The notes under the pieces are model-generated. The model saw nothing but the letters and a program-made list of their open reading frames with translations, was not told the origin of the DNA and did not search any database. This document shows positions 11,330 through 21,380 of a DNA stretch of 64,000 nt, one piece after another. Source of the DNA: Sequoia sempervirens (lineage: Eukaryota; Streptophyta; Pinopsida; Cupressales; Cupressaceae); the NCBI GenBank assembly GCA_007258455.2, contig VDFB02187802.1, positions 1 to 64,000 on the forward strand, in the 5' to 3' direction. The position numbers and the translations under genes are program-made. How positions within the stretch are numbered: position 1 is the stretch's first letter; the number at the start of each line of letters is the position of its first letter.

Positions 11330-12215
11330 TGAATGTGTGACACTCATTAGTACTATGTCCAAGAGTTCTATGGCATCAACAATGTGGAACATTTGCACCT
11401 TTAGGATATAGTTTTATCTTTTCTTTCATGGGTGGTAATGTTATAAGTTCTTGGTTTAGAAGTATTTGTAATTTTATTTCAATTTTAGGTGGTGGATAAG
11501 GAAATTTAGTTTCTTTAACTTGTAAGGCCTTCTACGCTTGCTAGATTCACCAATTTCCCTTAGTGGATATAGAGTAGGAGGACCTAAAATGACCTTTTCT
11601 TCTTGATCATCGTTACGAGGCATTGGTTCTTCAAGAAGGGGGACACTTATGTTGGGAGGAGGAGGATCTTGATATCCTAACACTTTGGTATCTTCAGTTG
11701 GTATTTTCTCTAAGAGTTGATGAATTTCATGTTCACTTGTTGTGTCACATCCTTGTTTTCTTAAGATTGTGAATCCTTTGCCATATGTCTCCTCAAGATT
11801 AATTGATGTGTTGGTTACTTTTTTAACATAGAATGGTTGATTGTTTGCTTGACTAGAGGAACTAGGTTCACCTATTATAGGGAACTTAGGCTCAACTTGT
11901 ATCTTAGTTTCAGGATGTAAAAGGAATAAATCCTTAAGTGATGGGATGGTAGGAGGTGTTGGTTGTTTTAGTGAAGGGTAAAAGGATGCATTGTTGTCAA
12001 GGTTTTTAAGGAAATCATTTATGAATTCATGCATGTTGGCATCATCTTCTCCAATGATGTCAACATCACGAGGAGGACATGCATTAGGAGTTATGTGAGC
12101 ATGAGTGAGTTCAATTTCATTAGGGTCATTGCTAAAAACACAACTTGAAACATCAACCAAGGAGAACAAGGACTTCCACACATTGCTTAAACACATCCAT
12201 TTTGAGAATTTCAAC
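11330..12215 (-). pseudogene. Decayed gag-like ORF of a Ty3/gypsy-type element
   Basis: A long open minus frame (to 11,474) shows proline-rich and acidic sequence, a YGKGFTILRKQGCD segment that resembles a decayed G-patch, and a basic run SKRRRPYKLKK. After one frameshift near 11,515 the frame reads FPYPPPKIEIKLQILL and then HRTLGHSTNECHTFK (about 11,340-11,380). This is the H.R..GH.T..C pattern found before the protease in several plant Ty3/gypsy lineages such as Tat-like elements. An in-frame stop precedes it. No protease, RT or integrase follows. The open frame extends upstream to 12,565, but that part lacks family features and overlaps hairpin H4. Confidence 0.55.
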
Positions 12216-13013
12216 CTGAAACATAGGAATTTACTGATTATGCAATGCAATAAATTGAAAATGATATGTTTTAAATGCAATTTTGATTCTTGACAATGCA
12301 CTAAAATAAAGCAATTTAAGCTAGATGTAATGAATTTGATGAAACAACAAATCAAAAAATTGAAATAGGAAAGTAACAACAACAAAAAAAAGCCTAGAAC
12401 TAAGATTTTAATTTCCAGAAAATGCAAATTAGTAGCTAACAAGGACTCATTCGCCAATAAGGGCGAACGGGTCCTGGTTAAGTATTTTTGAGATGTTTCT
12501 GTTGATTTTTGAGTGATTTTTAATTCTTTTTCAGATGCCAAAAGTTTCAGGTTTGACCTGATCAAGGACTCTAGCGAAAGGGTCCTGGATAGGTATTTTT
12601 TAACTATTTTTGAATAATTTTCAAGCTTTCAATAATGTCTTTCAATTCTAGGTTTGAGACAGTAACTTTTAGTTTCAAATTTTCTAGAAATGCTATGTGA
12701 AAATGCAATGAAATAATGAATTACCTAATTTGAAATGCAATGTTGTTTTGATTTTCAAATGCAATTTTAGGAGATCTAAATGATATACACAATGACTAAT
12801 TTGTTCTTATATTTTTCAGATTTAGATAATGTAAAACAATGCAAGTTTAAATCCTAAATGAGATGAAATTTTGAATGCAAAATAAGAAACCCTAAATGAT
12901 ATCTAATTCAATGCAAATATTAATGCAAATGAATGCAATATTTAACCTAGGATGCAATGAAAGACTTCAAAATCAAAAAATTGTAATATTCAATAGGTCA
13001 GGTTCACCAAAAT
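12216..13013. other. Non-coding interval with hairpin H4; nothing else recognised
   Basis: AT-rich, with many ATGCAA/AATGCA words. It holds hairpin H4 (12,441-12,475) and a half-degraded relative at 12,564-12,588. It ends at the right copy of the direct repeat. Confidence 0.5.
12441..12475. repeat. Hairpin motif H4
   Basis: AAGGACTCATTCGCC - AATAA - GGGCGAACGGGTCCT. Relative to H3 the A-T pair in the arm has become G-C on both sides (CGCC/GGCG), which keeps the pairing. Confidence 0.7.
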
Positions 13014-13395
13014 GAAACATAGAAAATAGGGCTTACCACCATGAATGAACAAGATGATAAACCCTTGAATTTTCTAGGGATGTTTCCCAAAATGCCTAAA
13101 TAACAATAAAAAATTAATCTTAATTGTTATAGAAACTATGAGGGGAGTTTTTAGAGCTCAAAGTGATGTGTACCTTGCTGTAAGATGGCTATTTTTAGGG
13201 CATAAAGGACTCATTCACCTTTAGTGGTGAATGGGTCCTTGTTAGGGTTTCTGAAATTGAGATCTGGGTTCTATACTTCAATGTCTGCATTCTAAGATCC
13301 TCATTTTTCAGCTCCCAAAAACCTATAACCAATTCAGTAGCCTTGATTTTGTGTTCTTGCGCTATGAATGACAACTTTGCAACTTGGTAACTTTG
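13014..13395. repeat. 400-bp direct repeat, right copy (cut by gypsy LTR)
   Basis: Same sequence as 8,111-8,516 in the same orientation. It stops at ACTTTG, exactly where the gypsy 5' LTR begins, so the gypsy element inserted into this repeat; its continuation may lie beyond the gypsy element and is not visible. Confidence 0.7.
13205..13240. repeat. Hairpin motif H5
   Basis: AAGGACTCATTCACC - TTTAGT - GGTGAATGGGTCCTT gives a 15-bp stem with a single mismatch (a G-U pair if RNA). It sits in the right copy of the direct repeat, at the place of H1. Confidence 0.75.
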
Positions 13396-14750
13396 TGGTG
13401 CAGGAGCACCTACACCTTATGTTCACAATTTGAGCATTAGATGTTGATCATAGAGGTGTCTAGGGAGGTTGAATTTTTTTTTTAATGTTTATTTTCTTTG
13501 AATAAGGTCTATTAGACCATATAATGTGTATTAGAGGATGTTTAGTGCCTTAGGTGGTCAATTGGGTGAAAAATGAAAAGAAAAAAATTGTAAAAATGTT
13601 GTTAAGAGCAACATTGACAACAAAGGAAATTTAGTGTTAAACAATTTAAAAGTTAGTTGTAAATGTTAGTTTGAGGTGGTTGAGGTTTTAAAATGTATAA
13701 GAAGCCTCTCTAAGGCTTGAACAAAGTTGTTGATCCTCTTGGAGAAAGAATTTCAATCAAATACCGATGTTTTTAATAGTTTCACTGTGTTTTTGTTCAT
13801 TTCTTTACACTATACGGACCCGCATAGTCCTTAAATGCTCTGATTTTTCATTGTGGCTGGTAGAAAGTTGGATTATATTTTATTTGCATCAATTCTAAGA
13901 GCTTTTCATTAACTTTAGAGGAAGATATCTTACTTTCTCTGTAACTACCTGATAAAAACAGAGAGAACCCTATTTTGAGGGCAAAAAAATGATAATCTAG
14001 TCATCCCACCTACTGTATGAACCTATGATTCAGTGGGATGACACATATTATGGTAGGTTAGCTGTATAAAATGTTTTGTAGGCTTGGAAAGTCAAAATAC
14101 CCGATTTGGAGTGATGCCCTCGGTTGGGCAATTATTTTTTTAATGTGAAAATGGTGGTTTCAAGATGGGATTTTGTGAATCACTAATGGATTTGAGTGTG
14201 TGATGGTGTAGAAATTTTTTATAGACCCTAATGAAGTTGTCTGATGCATTGGTTAAGGTTGGGAAGCCTCGGTATTGTGAAACATAGGAAACCCTAGGTT
14301 TTTGATGTGAATTTGAGGGTTTATTGGAACAACAATAAAGAAGCCTTGAATCTAGAAAAAAATCATGAAATATGGTGTTTTGACACATGAATTTTGACTG
14401 TTTGTTGTGTTTTTGTGATGAGTAGGTGTTTGAGAGATAGTTCATTTGTAAAATAGGGATAATTCTAGTAACCTAAAACATGGTGGTTTATTGGTTCTCC
14501 ATAATGTTGTGAAGAAATTACTTGGAGCAGTTTTGAATTGTGGTTCGAGGTTTGTGGTGAACCTTTATTCAAGTTTGGTTGGCCTTGGTACGACCTTTTC
14601 CAAAAGATAAGCCCATTGGTTGTGTTTAGAAGGCTATAAACCTAGTGTGATTGTTTTGGGTCAGTTTGAGGGAGTGGTGTTTGAAGGTTGTTTCCTTGTT
14701 TGTATTTGATCAAATTGAGTTGGGTATTGTGTTCCTCCACCTTGTCTGCA
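13394..14750 (+). repeat. 5' LTR of the gypsy element
   Basis: The right edge (...CTTGTCTGCA, 14,750) is set by the PBS seven bases downstream. The left edge is set by where the direct repeat stops matching (13,394-13,399). A start at TGCAGG (13,399) would pair with the CTGCA end; a start at TGTGG (13,394) is also possible. No partner LTR is available for comparison. Open frames inside are not credible genes. Confidence 0.6.
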
Positions 14751-14756
14751 TCAAAG

Positions 14757-14768
14757 TGGTATCAGACC
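14757..14768 (+). other. Primer binding site, tRNA-iMet type
   Basis: TGGTATCAGACC differs by one base from the usual plant iMet-complementary TGGTATCAGAGC. It lies just after the LTR and about 100 bases before gag, as expected for minus-strand priming. Confidence 0.8.
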
Positions 14769-14872
14769 ATAGGAACAAGATTCCTTGTGATTGGTTTTTA
14801 TAGGTTTGAAGAAGAAGGTGAAGAGTCAAGGTTGGAAAGATACCTCCTAAGAACGTTGGTGCTGTTAGGGAG

Positions 14873-16693
14873 TTGCAAGATCTGAAAGAGAAGCATGCTA
14901 ATCCTATAGAATCTCATAATGCAGTATTGGAAAGGCTTGCTACCTTGGAGACAAAGAAAATGAGAGATGTGGATGAAGAGAGTGAATTGGAGGAAGAAGA
15001 TGTAGACTATGAAGACGCTGATGAAGATTTAGACCTTGAAGATCAGAGGATGGTGAAGATGCTTAGGGCAGTAAAAGGTAATTATCATAAGGTAAAGGTT
15101 GATCTTCCTGTTTATGGTGGTAATTTAAATGAAGAGGAATTACTTGATTGGATTGCTGCTATGGATAACTATTTTGAGAGTGAAGATATTTCAGAAGAAC
15201 AGATGGCGAAGGTGGAAAAAACAAAGCTAAAAGGAAATGCTCTTCTTTGGTGGGATTATGAGCAAGCAAAGAGAAGAAAGCAAGGAAAATCAAGGATCAC
15301 TTCATGGGAAAAGATGGTACATAAATTAAAAGGTAAATTTCTTCCAAAGGACTATGAAGTTCAGTTGTATAAAAAGTTGCAAGGATTGAAACAAAAAGAA
15401 CTAGATGTTAAAGCCTACATTGATGAATTTTACAAATTAAGCATAAGATCTAGAACGGATGAGGATGAGGTTGAAAAGGTGGCTTGGTATCTAGGTGGTT
15501 TAAGGTTTAATATTCAAGATGAACTTGTGGTTACTAACCCCAAATATGTGGAAGAATGTTTTCAACTAGCAATTAGGGTGGAGGAGAAACTTAAGAGGAG
15601 ACAAGAGAAAGCTGTTAGAGGAAGAGGTGGTCCTAGTGTAAGAGGAAGAGGAGTAATTTCTACACCAAAGCAACCAAGTGAAGAACAAGAAGGAGAAAAT
15701 AAAGGTAAAGAGAAAAGTGTTGATTCTAGAGGTGGTTTTAGAGGTAGTAGGAGGTTTAGTACTGGTAGAGGTTCTAATGATTTTGAAGAGAGATGCTACA
15801 CATGCAATGAATTTGGCCATCCATCTTGGAAATGTCCTGAGAGAGTTGGTAGTTCATCAAGTGGTGAAAAAAGGATTGATAGGAGATCACAATTGGTTCA
15901 GGAAGAGGAGTGTGAAAGCAATTATTCTACAAGTAAGAGGGCTGACCCTGAAACAGGGGAAACGTTGATGGTGAGGAAGATAGTGTTGAAGGAAACAAAA
16001 GAGGTAGAGCCATTGCAAAGGAAGAGCCTCTTCAAAACTAATTGTAAATGCAAGGATAAGGTATGTAGAGTTGTAATTGATTCTGGTTCAACAGAGAACA
16101 TGGTGTCTACTAAGATGGTAAATAAGTTGAATTTGAAAAAAATACCTCATGAATTGCCTTACAAAATCTCATGATTAAGTGAAGAACAATCTTTGTTGAT
16201 GAATGAAAAGGCTGTAGTTGATTTTTAGATTGGGGGTTATAATGATAGTGTTTGTGATATCGTACCGATGGACTGTTGTCATCTACTTCTAGGTAGACCC
16301 TGACAATATGATAGGTGTGCCATGTATGATGGTAGGGAGAATACCTACACCATAGTCAAGGATTGTTGTTATTTTGTGCTAACTCCATTTGTAGAAGATG
16401 TTAAGGGTAAAGCTAAGGTAATAATGTGTGGCAAGAAGGAACCTATAAATGTTATGAAGGAGAACAAATATTCTGATGTTGTCATCTGTCCTAAGACTAA
16501 AAATGTAGGGATAGTAGATGTAAAGGTAAACATAGGGGTAAGAAGTGATTTGACAATGAACATGCAGGAAAGTGTGTTGGTAGGGACCATTGAGTCTCCT
16601 GTGGCTATGAGAAAAGCTGAGAAACAAGTAAAGTTTACAGGTACAATAGTACATAAGCCTGAAAGACAAAAAAGGGGTGATAGAGATGAATAA
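14873..16693 (+). pseudogene. Ty3/gypsy gag and protease, broken
   Basis: Residues about 1-60 are acidic. A Retrotrans_gag domain follows with VYGGNLNEEELLDWIAAMDN, LLWWDYEQAKR, FLPKDYEVQLYKKLQGLKQ and the EVEKVAWYLGGL block. Next come an Arg/Gly-rich tail and a CCHC knuckle CYTCNEFGHPSWKC (about 15,795-15,836). The protease shows VIDSGSTENMVS (about 16,073-16,108). Stops then occur at 16,175, in DF*IGGY and in LLLGRP*QYDR; the last replaces the usual Trp. The frame resumes as MYDGRENTYTIVKD to 16,693. No ATG fits the start well; gag may begin shortly upstream at 14,840-14,873. Confidence 0.88.
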
Positions 16694-16694
16694 G

Positions 16695-16794
16695 NNNNNN
16701 NNNNNNNNNNNNNNNNNNNNNNNNNNNNNNNNNNNNNNNNNNNNNNNNNNNNNNNNNNNNNNNNNNNNNNNNNNNNNNNNNNNNNNNNNNNNNN
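16695..16794. other. Assembly gap, 100 Ns
   Basis: Exactly 100 N characters, the usual size for a gap of unknown length. The gypsy polyprotein to its left does not continue to its right, so order and orientation across this point are unproven. Confidence 0.98.
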
Positions 16795-18988
16795 TGCTTG
16801 ACTACAATAACCATAGTGTATTCTATAGATTGTATTTGTCCATGTCTCTACAATTATCTTTTTAGCTTATGGGGAAAAAATATCTTTTACAGTTTCCCTA
16901 TTTGTCTATAATATTTAGTGCCAAACAATGTAGCTTGAATTTTGAATTGACAGGCCAACTGTTACATAGATTACTTGTCTTATATCAATATGTTTCATGA
17001 TATAGAGAAATTATAAAAGAACTCTTAGGAAAACACTTTAAGAAATTAGATATAAATGACAGATGATTTGTAGAATCAATTATTTAAACCCACTTGTTTA
17101 TGATGATACCTATTTTCTCTATGTTATGGAAACAATTATATGATGCAATAATGTGTCCAAATTTTGTATAACACCACAAAACTAATTGGAAATTCGAGCT
17201 ACATTGCTTGGTATTCAAAATTATGGACAAATGTTTTATGCAAAATACCCATGTAAAATGACTTGTAAATTCCACAACACAATAGTTTTAAAACTATCAA
17301 ATCTGCTATAGAACAAACCCGAGGGTGACGGTCCTTACAATAGTCTAATACCAAACCAACACCGCAATGGATCTTTCAATAATGCAACTTAATCAATATA
17401 TTTTATTTCCGTACAAACATAAAAACAATGACAATTAACAATTTTTTATATAAGGAGCTTCAAACAGATGAGGGAAAAAGAATATCATGCAACATATTGG
17501 TACAAGACAAGTAGTCTATGTAACAATTGTAAGAGGTATTAGGATAATACTTAATAATCAAATGTATGTTTTTCTTCAATGTTTTCCTAATATTTCTTTT
17601 ATAATTTACCTATTTCTCTATAATATTTACTATTGTGAAAGTATACTCCAAAATATGCAAGAAAATATATTGATTCAATTGCATTACCAAAAGAGCCATT
17701 GTGGCATTATGAATATGTTACACATACTCCACAATTAAATGCTCTATTCTTAACATCTCAATGCTACATCACTAAATACTATGGCTATATTGTAATGATT
17801 CTCTCACAACATAGAAAATACTTATACATGTTATTTTAAACTCTATTTAAAATCACAGACTAGATAAATACAAATAAATATAGTATATAGATCTATTTAG
17901 ATATACATATGTATATATAAATTGTTGTTGCATTCTCAAATGAGCTAGAGTGCTCTTTGTGCATATATGGATATGTATATCTACCTATATGTATATTTCT
18001 ATATATGAATCAGGCAATTGAATACATATATATATGTGCATATGTATCTATCTATTTTTAGGGAACTCAATACAATTCTACTTTTTGTGTATAATATTTA
18101 GTACCAAACATGTGTTATTCTAATACCTATTATACAATTCCTCTATTTATCTTCAATATCTACTACCAAACAATGTAGCTCGAACCTTATATCAATATGT
18201 TTCATGATATTCTTTTTCCCTCATCTATTTCAAGCTCCTTGGAACAAAATACTCAAGGCTACTTATGACAACCATAGAGCTCCCTACCTACATACGCTGG
18301 TGGTGGTGTATTTGGTTGCCTCAATATGTAGAAGCACATGGCAAGTGTTTTCCTGTGCAACCAATTTTGATTAGATAAGGAAACTCTTACATAGACTACT
18401 TATGTTGTATGAATATGTTTCATGTGGGTTTTGATCATCTATCATTTATCTCTAATTATTGAAGTGTTCTCCTAATAGTTCTTTTGCATTTTTTTTATTT
18501 TATCTGGTAGCTTGAATTTTGAATTGAGAAGCCAATTGTTGCATAGATTGCTTGTTTTGTATCAATATATTTTATGATATTATTTTTCCCCAAACCCCCA
18601 AATCAAAATTTGCATTATGTATTAGGAGGCAGTCTATGTAATAATTGTCCTCTCAATTCAATGACCATTTTTACTATATTCTTCCTTAGATTGCAGTTGT
18701 ATTTTTAATATAGATAGATTTAAACTCATATTCTAAGGTTAGATGGACCTTTCTGCTTATTGTACATTGTTTTATACATTCCATCTATCCATCTTCTTCT
18801 AATTTTCTTCAAACCCCATTATTCTAATTCTTTACCAGGATATTTGTTTTAAGTCAACTTGTCAGACCAAAAAAAAAACACTACAATATTACACAACTTG
18901 TTTCAAAACACCTGCCCTTTCACAAGTTTGTTATTGTGTGGTATATGATATAAGCCTATGAGATTTTCCATAGACCTTACCTAATTTT
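16795..18988. repeat. Dispersed short repeats, no gene
   Basis: AT-rich DNA with recurring modules. 'GTAGCTTGAATTTTGAATTG' followed by 'ATCAATATGTTTCATGATAT' appears near 16,930 and 18,510, with a variant near 18,175-18,220. The stretch AAGGAGCTT...GATGAGGGAAAAAG at 17,453-17,490 is inverted at about 18,205-18,245. TATATA-rich runs lie at 17,880-18,050. Probably decayed MITE-like repeats. No coding signal. Confidence 0.5.
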
Positions 18989-19030
18989 TTGCTTGATGGT
19001 TTGGCTAGAGCCCATGAGGCTTCATGATGC
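18989..19030 (-). repeat. Degraded relative of the 67-bp hairpin block (copy D)
   Basis: TTGCTTGATGGTTTGGCTAG followed by AGCCCATGAGGCTTCATGATGCC matches the minus-oriented block of copy B (21,315-21,380) with several changes. It may be a fourth remnant of the giant LTR family. Confidence 0.55.
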
Positions 19031-19801
19031 CAATGGGTATGTGTAGGATCATCATGGAAAAAATAGGCCCTTAAGTGGCAAAAATTTCAAAAAAATCAGA
19101 GTTAGGCAACTTGAAATAAAAATTTGAATAAGTTATATATATGATTTCAAAAATATGTAAGAATAGAATCTATAGCAAATTGAATGTAGTTTCTAAACTA
19201 CTAGAGTTTATTTAAAAAAAACTAATGAGTGAAAATTTGAAATTTCAATGCAGTAATATAAATTTCAAGGAAAATAAAAGAAAAATTAATACATCTAACC
19301 ACTATACATAATATTTTTATAATGTACCTAAGATATAAGTAGGACTCATGTCCCGATGTGATGCATATTTTTTTGTATTTTTTAGTAAATAATTAATTGC
19401 CAGTTTTTGTACAACTTTTTAAAATATCAAGAGAACTCATATCGACCACCTTAGCAGTGGAAACTTCATATGAGTCATTTTTCTTTTTAATCTATAGTAT
19501 ACAAGCATAGAATGCTTGTTATGTTTTTGGATTCAAAAATGCCAAATACCATTAGGAAGCTATAGATGTGTTTTTCAATCCAGCCTATCAATGGGACTTT
19601 TAAAATTGTAATTCAAATGAAAATGAATAATAATTAATTATTAAATTCAAGAAGTAAAGAAAGCATAATTTATATTGGTGAGAAATTAACCTTTAAAAAC
19701 CATTTTTGTTTCATCAATTTTGGATAAAAATGAGTAAATATTATACCATCCCATATTGCCACTTTTGGCCCATCATGATCCACATTACCCAATGTGCATG
19801 G
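19029..19801. mobile_element. MITE-like element with imperfect inverted ends
   Basis: The left end (19,029-19,082: CAATGGGTATGTGTAGGATC, then ATCATGG, GGCCC, AGTGGCA) and the reverse complement of the right end (19,756-19,801: CATTGGGTAATGTGGATCAT, then GATGGGCC, AGTGGCA) share most words with a small indel. The 773-bp interior is AT-rich and non-coding. No clear TSD was found, so superfamily is unknown. Confidence 0.45.
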
Positions 19802-20856
19802 TAGGAGGAAGCAGACATAGGTTCAGTAATTATGGATAAAAGCGGGCTTCTTGTTATCATGTATGAGAAGGGAACAAATAAATTTGTTGATTGCATCACA
19901 TTTTTATCCATTAGAAGCGCATGACAATGTATCAGATATGCATGTGATTAGTAAAGACCTAATATGTTTTATGTGATCCTAAATAGATGGTAAGATGTAT
20001 TATGGATGACAAATAGTGTGATTATTTGATAATATTCTTGCTTATGCTACCGTGAATGTAAGACCTCATTTCGTATCCCCCATTTTATTTCAATCAAATA
20101 ATTAGTTAGATAATGATTATGATGAGATGAATGATGAAACTCTTTTTAGGATTCATGGGCATTAACCTTGATTTAATTATGATAGAAGCACATATGAATT
20201 GTTGGATATAACTTGAAAGAGATGGGTTATTCGGCATATTAAATTTTGGTAAATGGTTCATCGTTAATGTTATAGGAGTTTAAAATGAATTACTAAGGTG
20301 GTAAACAAAATGATGGAGTGACTATATTCTTGTATGGGAGTAAGTGTATATTTCCTTGGATTATAATAAAAATTGAATCTAGGTTCATTTGATGTATTAA
20401 TGAGTAAATAGTTCATGAGTGAAAATTATGTGAATTGGATTAGCTAATAATATGAAGAGATATATGATCTAACCATGCTGACCTTGGTAATGTGCAGGAA
20501 TCGAATATGCAAATAGGAGGATGGATAAATATTGGAATCAAATCAAATATATCTTTGGGAAGTTCTAAGTGTAGCCCTATTGGACTTAGAAGGGTTTGAG
20601 GTTATATTTTTGTTTGGGTGATTATGTTTGAGTAGAATCCAATTGTAGGACATGTGATGTGAGTTTGGTTGGGGTTGGAACCCTTGGTCAGGATCAAAAT
20701 TCGTATGGATTCTTTTGTAGGTTTTAAAAAGGGATTATTGAGTCAATTTCCTTGGTTTTTGAACAAGAATAGACCCCTAGGACCTATACCTATGGGTTTG
20801 GAACCTTTTTGACATGTGAACTTGTCCTTGGAGTGTGAAAAGACCCCTCAAAAATC

Positions 20857-21019
20857 CACATTCATGAATGTGACGAATTCAAAAAAGTGTTGGGGCTTGG
20901 GAAAAGTGACTTGTCACTCTCAACTTCCCACATCCCAGAAGTTGTTGGAATTGGCACAAGACTCACACATGTGTGAGCACTTGTGGGAAAGAGTGTAGGT
21001 TTGGAGAATCCCTTTATAT
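20857..21019 (-). promoter_or_regulatory. Putative LTR promoter with palindrome cluster, copy B
   Basis: Minus-strand counterpart of 1,849-2,009: a TATATA-like site near 21,013-21,019, then CTCACACATGTGTGAG (20,962-20,977) and CACATTCATGAATGTG (20,857-20,872), both still perfect palindromes. Confidence 0.45.
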
Positions 21020-21314
21020 CTCAAGAAGATGTAAGATTTGGGCATTGCCCAATTCTCTTCTTGGAGAACTTGTGAAGTGAAGAAAAGGAGGGAGTCAAGG
21101 ATGGAAGAATAGGAGTTCAAAGGAGAGTAGCTTGTAGAGAGATAAGTCTTTTTCCATTTCTTATTCTTATTATTGGTAGAGATAGCTTGATCTATGCATT
21201 GAATCATAAGTAAGATTGTTTAAGGGATATATTAGAGTAATGTGTTGTATAATGAGCAATCTTGTTATAGCACTAAGCTCTCACCATTGAATTACAATGG
21301 TGTATAATGTATTA

Positions 21315-21380
21315 CTTGCTCGGGGTATGGCTAGAGCCCACGAGGCTCCATGACGCCATTACGGTAGGGTGGAGAGCAAG
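21315..21380 (-). other. Conserved 67-bp hairpin block, copy B
   Basis: CTTGCTCGGGG...GAGAGCAAG with the internal stem GAGCC/GGCTC (seen as GAGCCCACGAGGCTC on the plus strand). Nearly identical to 1,405-1,471 apart from a few bases. Confidence 0.7.

Larger units (their letters stand above)
13394..16694 (+). mobile_element. Ty3/gypsy retrotransposon, 5' half (cut by N gap)
   Basis: A probable 5' LTR, an iMet-type PBS, then gag with a zinc knuckle and an aspartic protease region follow in order on the plus strand. At 16,695 a run of Ns begins, and sequence after the gap does not continue the polyprotein. RT, RNase H, integrase and 3' LTR are therefore not visible. Stops in the protease region show decay. 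The tryptophan-containing gag and the LLLGRP motif fit plant Ty3/gypsy chromoviruses in general; I cannot assign the lineage further. Confidence 0.85.

Noticed and set aside
11474..12565. The full 363-codon minus frame as one gene
   Set aside because: Only the part below about 12,215 has retroelement-like features. The upstream part overlaps a hairpin repeat and has AT-driven hydrophobic composition.
8111..13395. The 400-bp direct repeats as LTRs of one element
   Set aside because: No TG...CA ends, PBS, PPT or TSD at the visible borders, and the right copy is truncated by the gypsy LTR.
16677..16865. Open frame running through the N gap
   Set aside because: It is an artefact of translating Ns.
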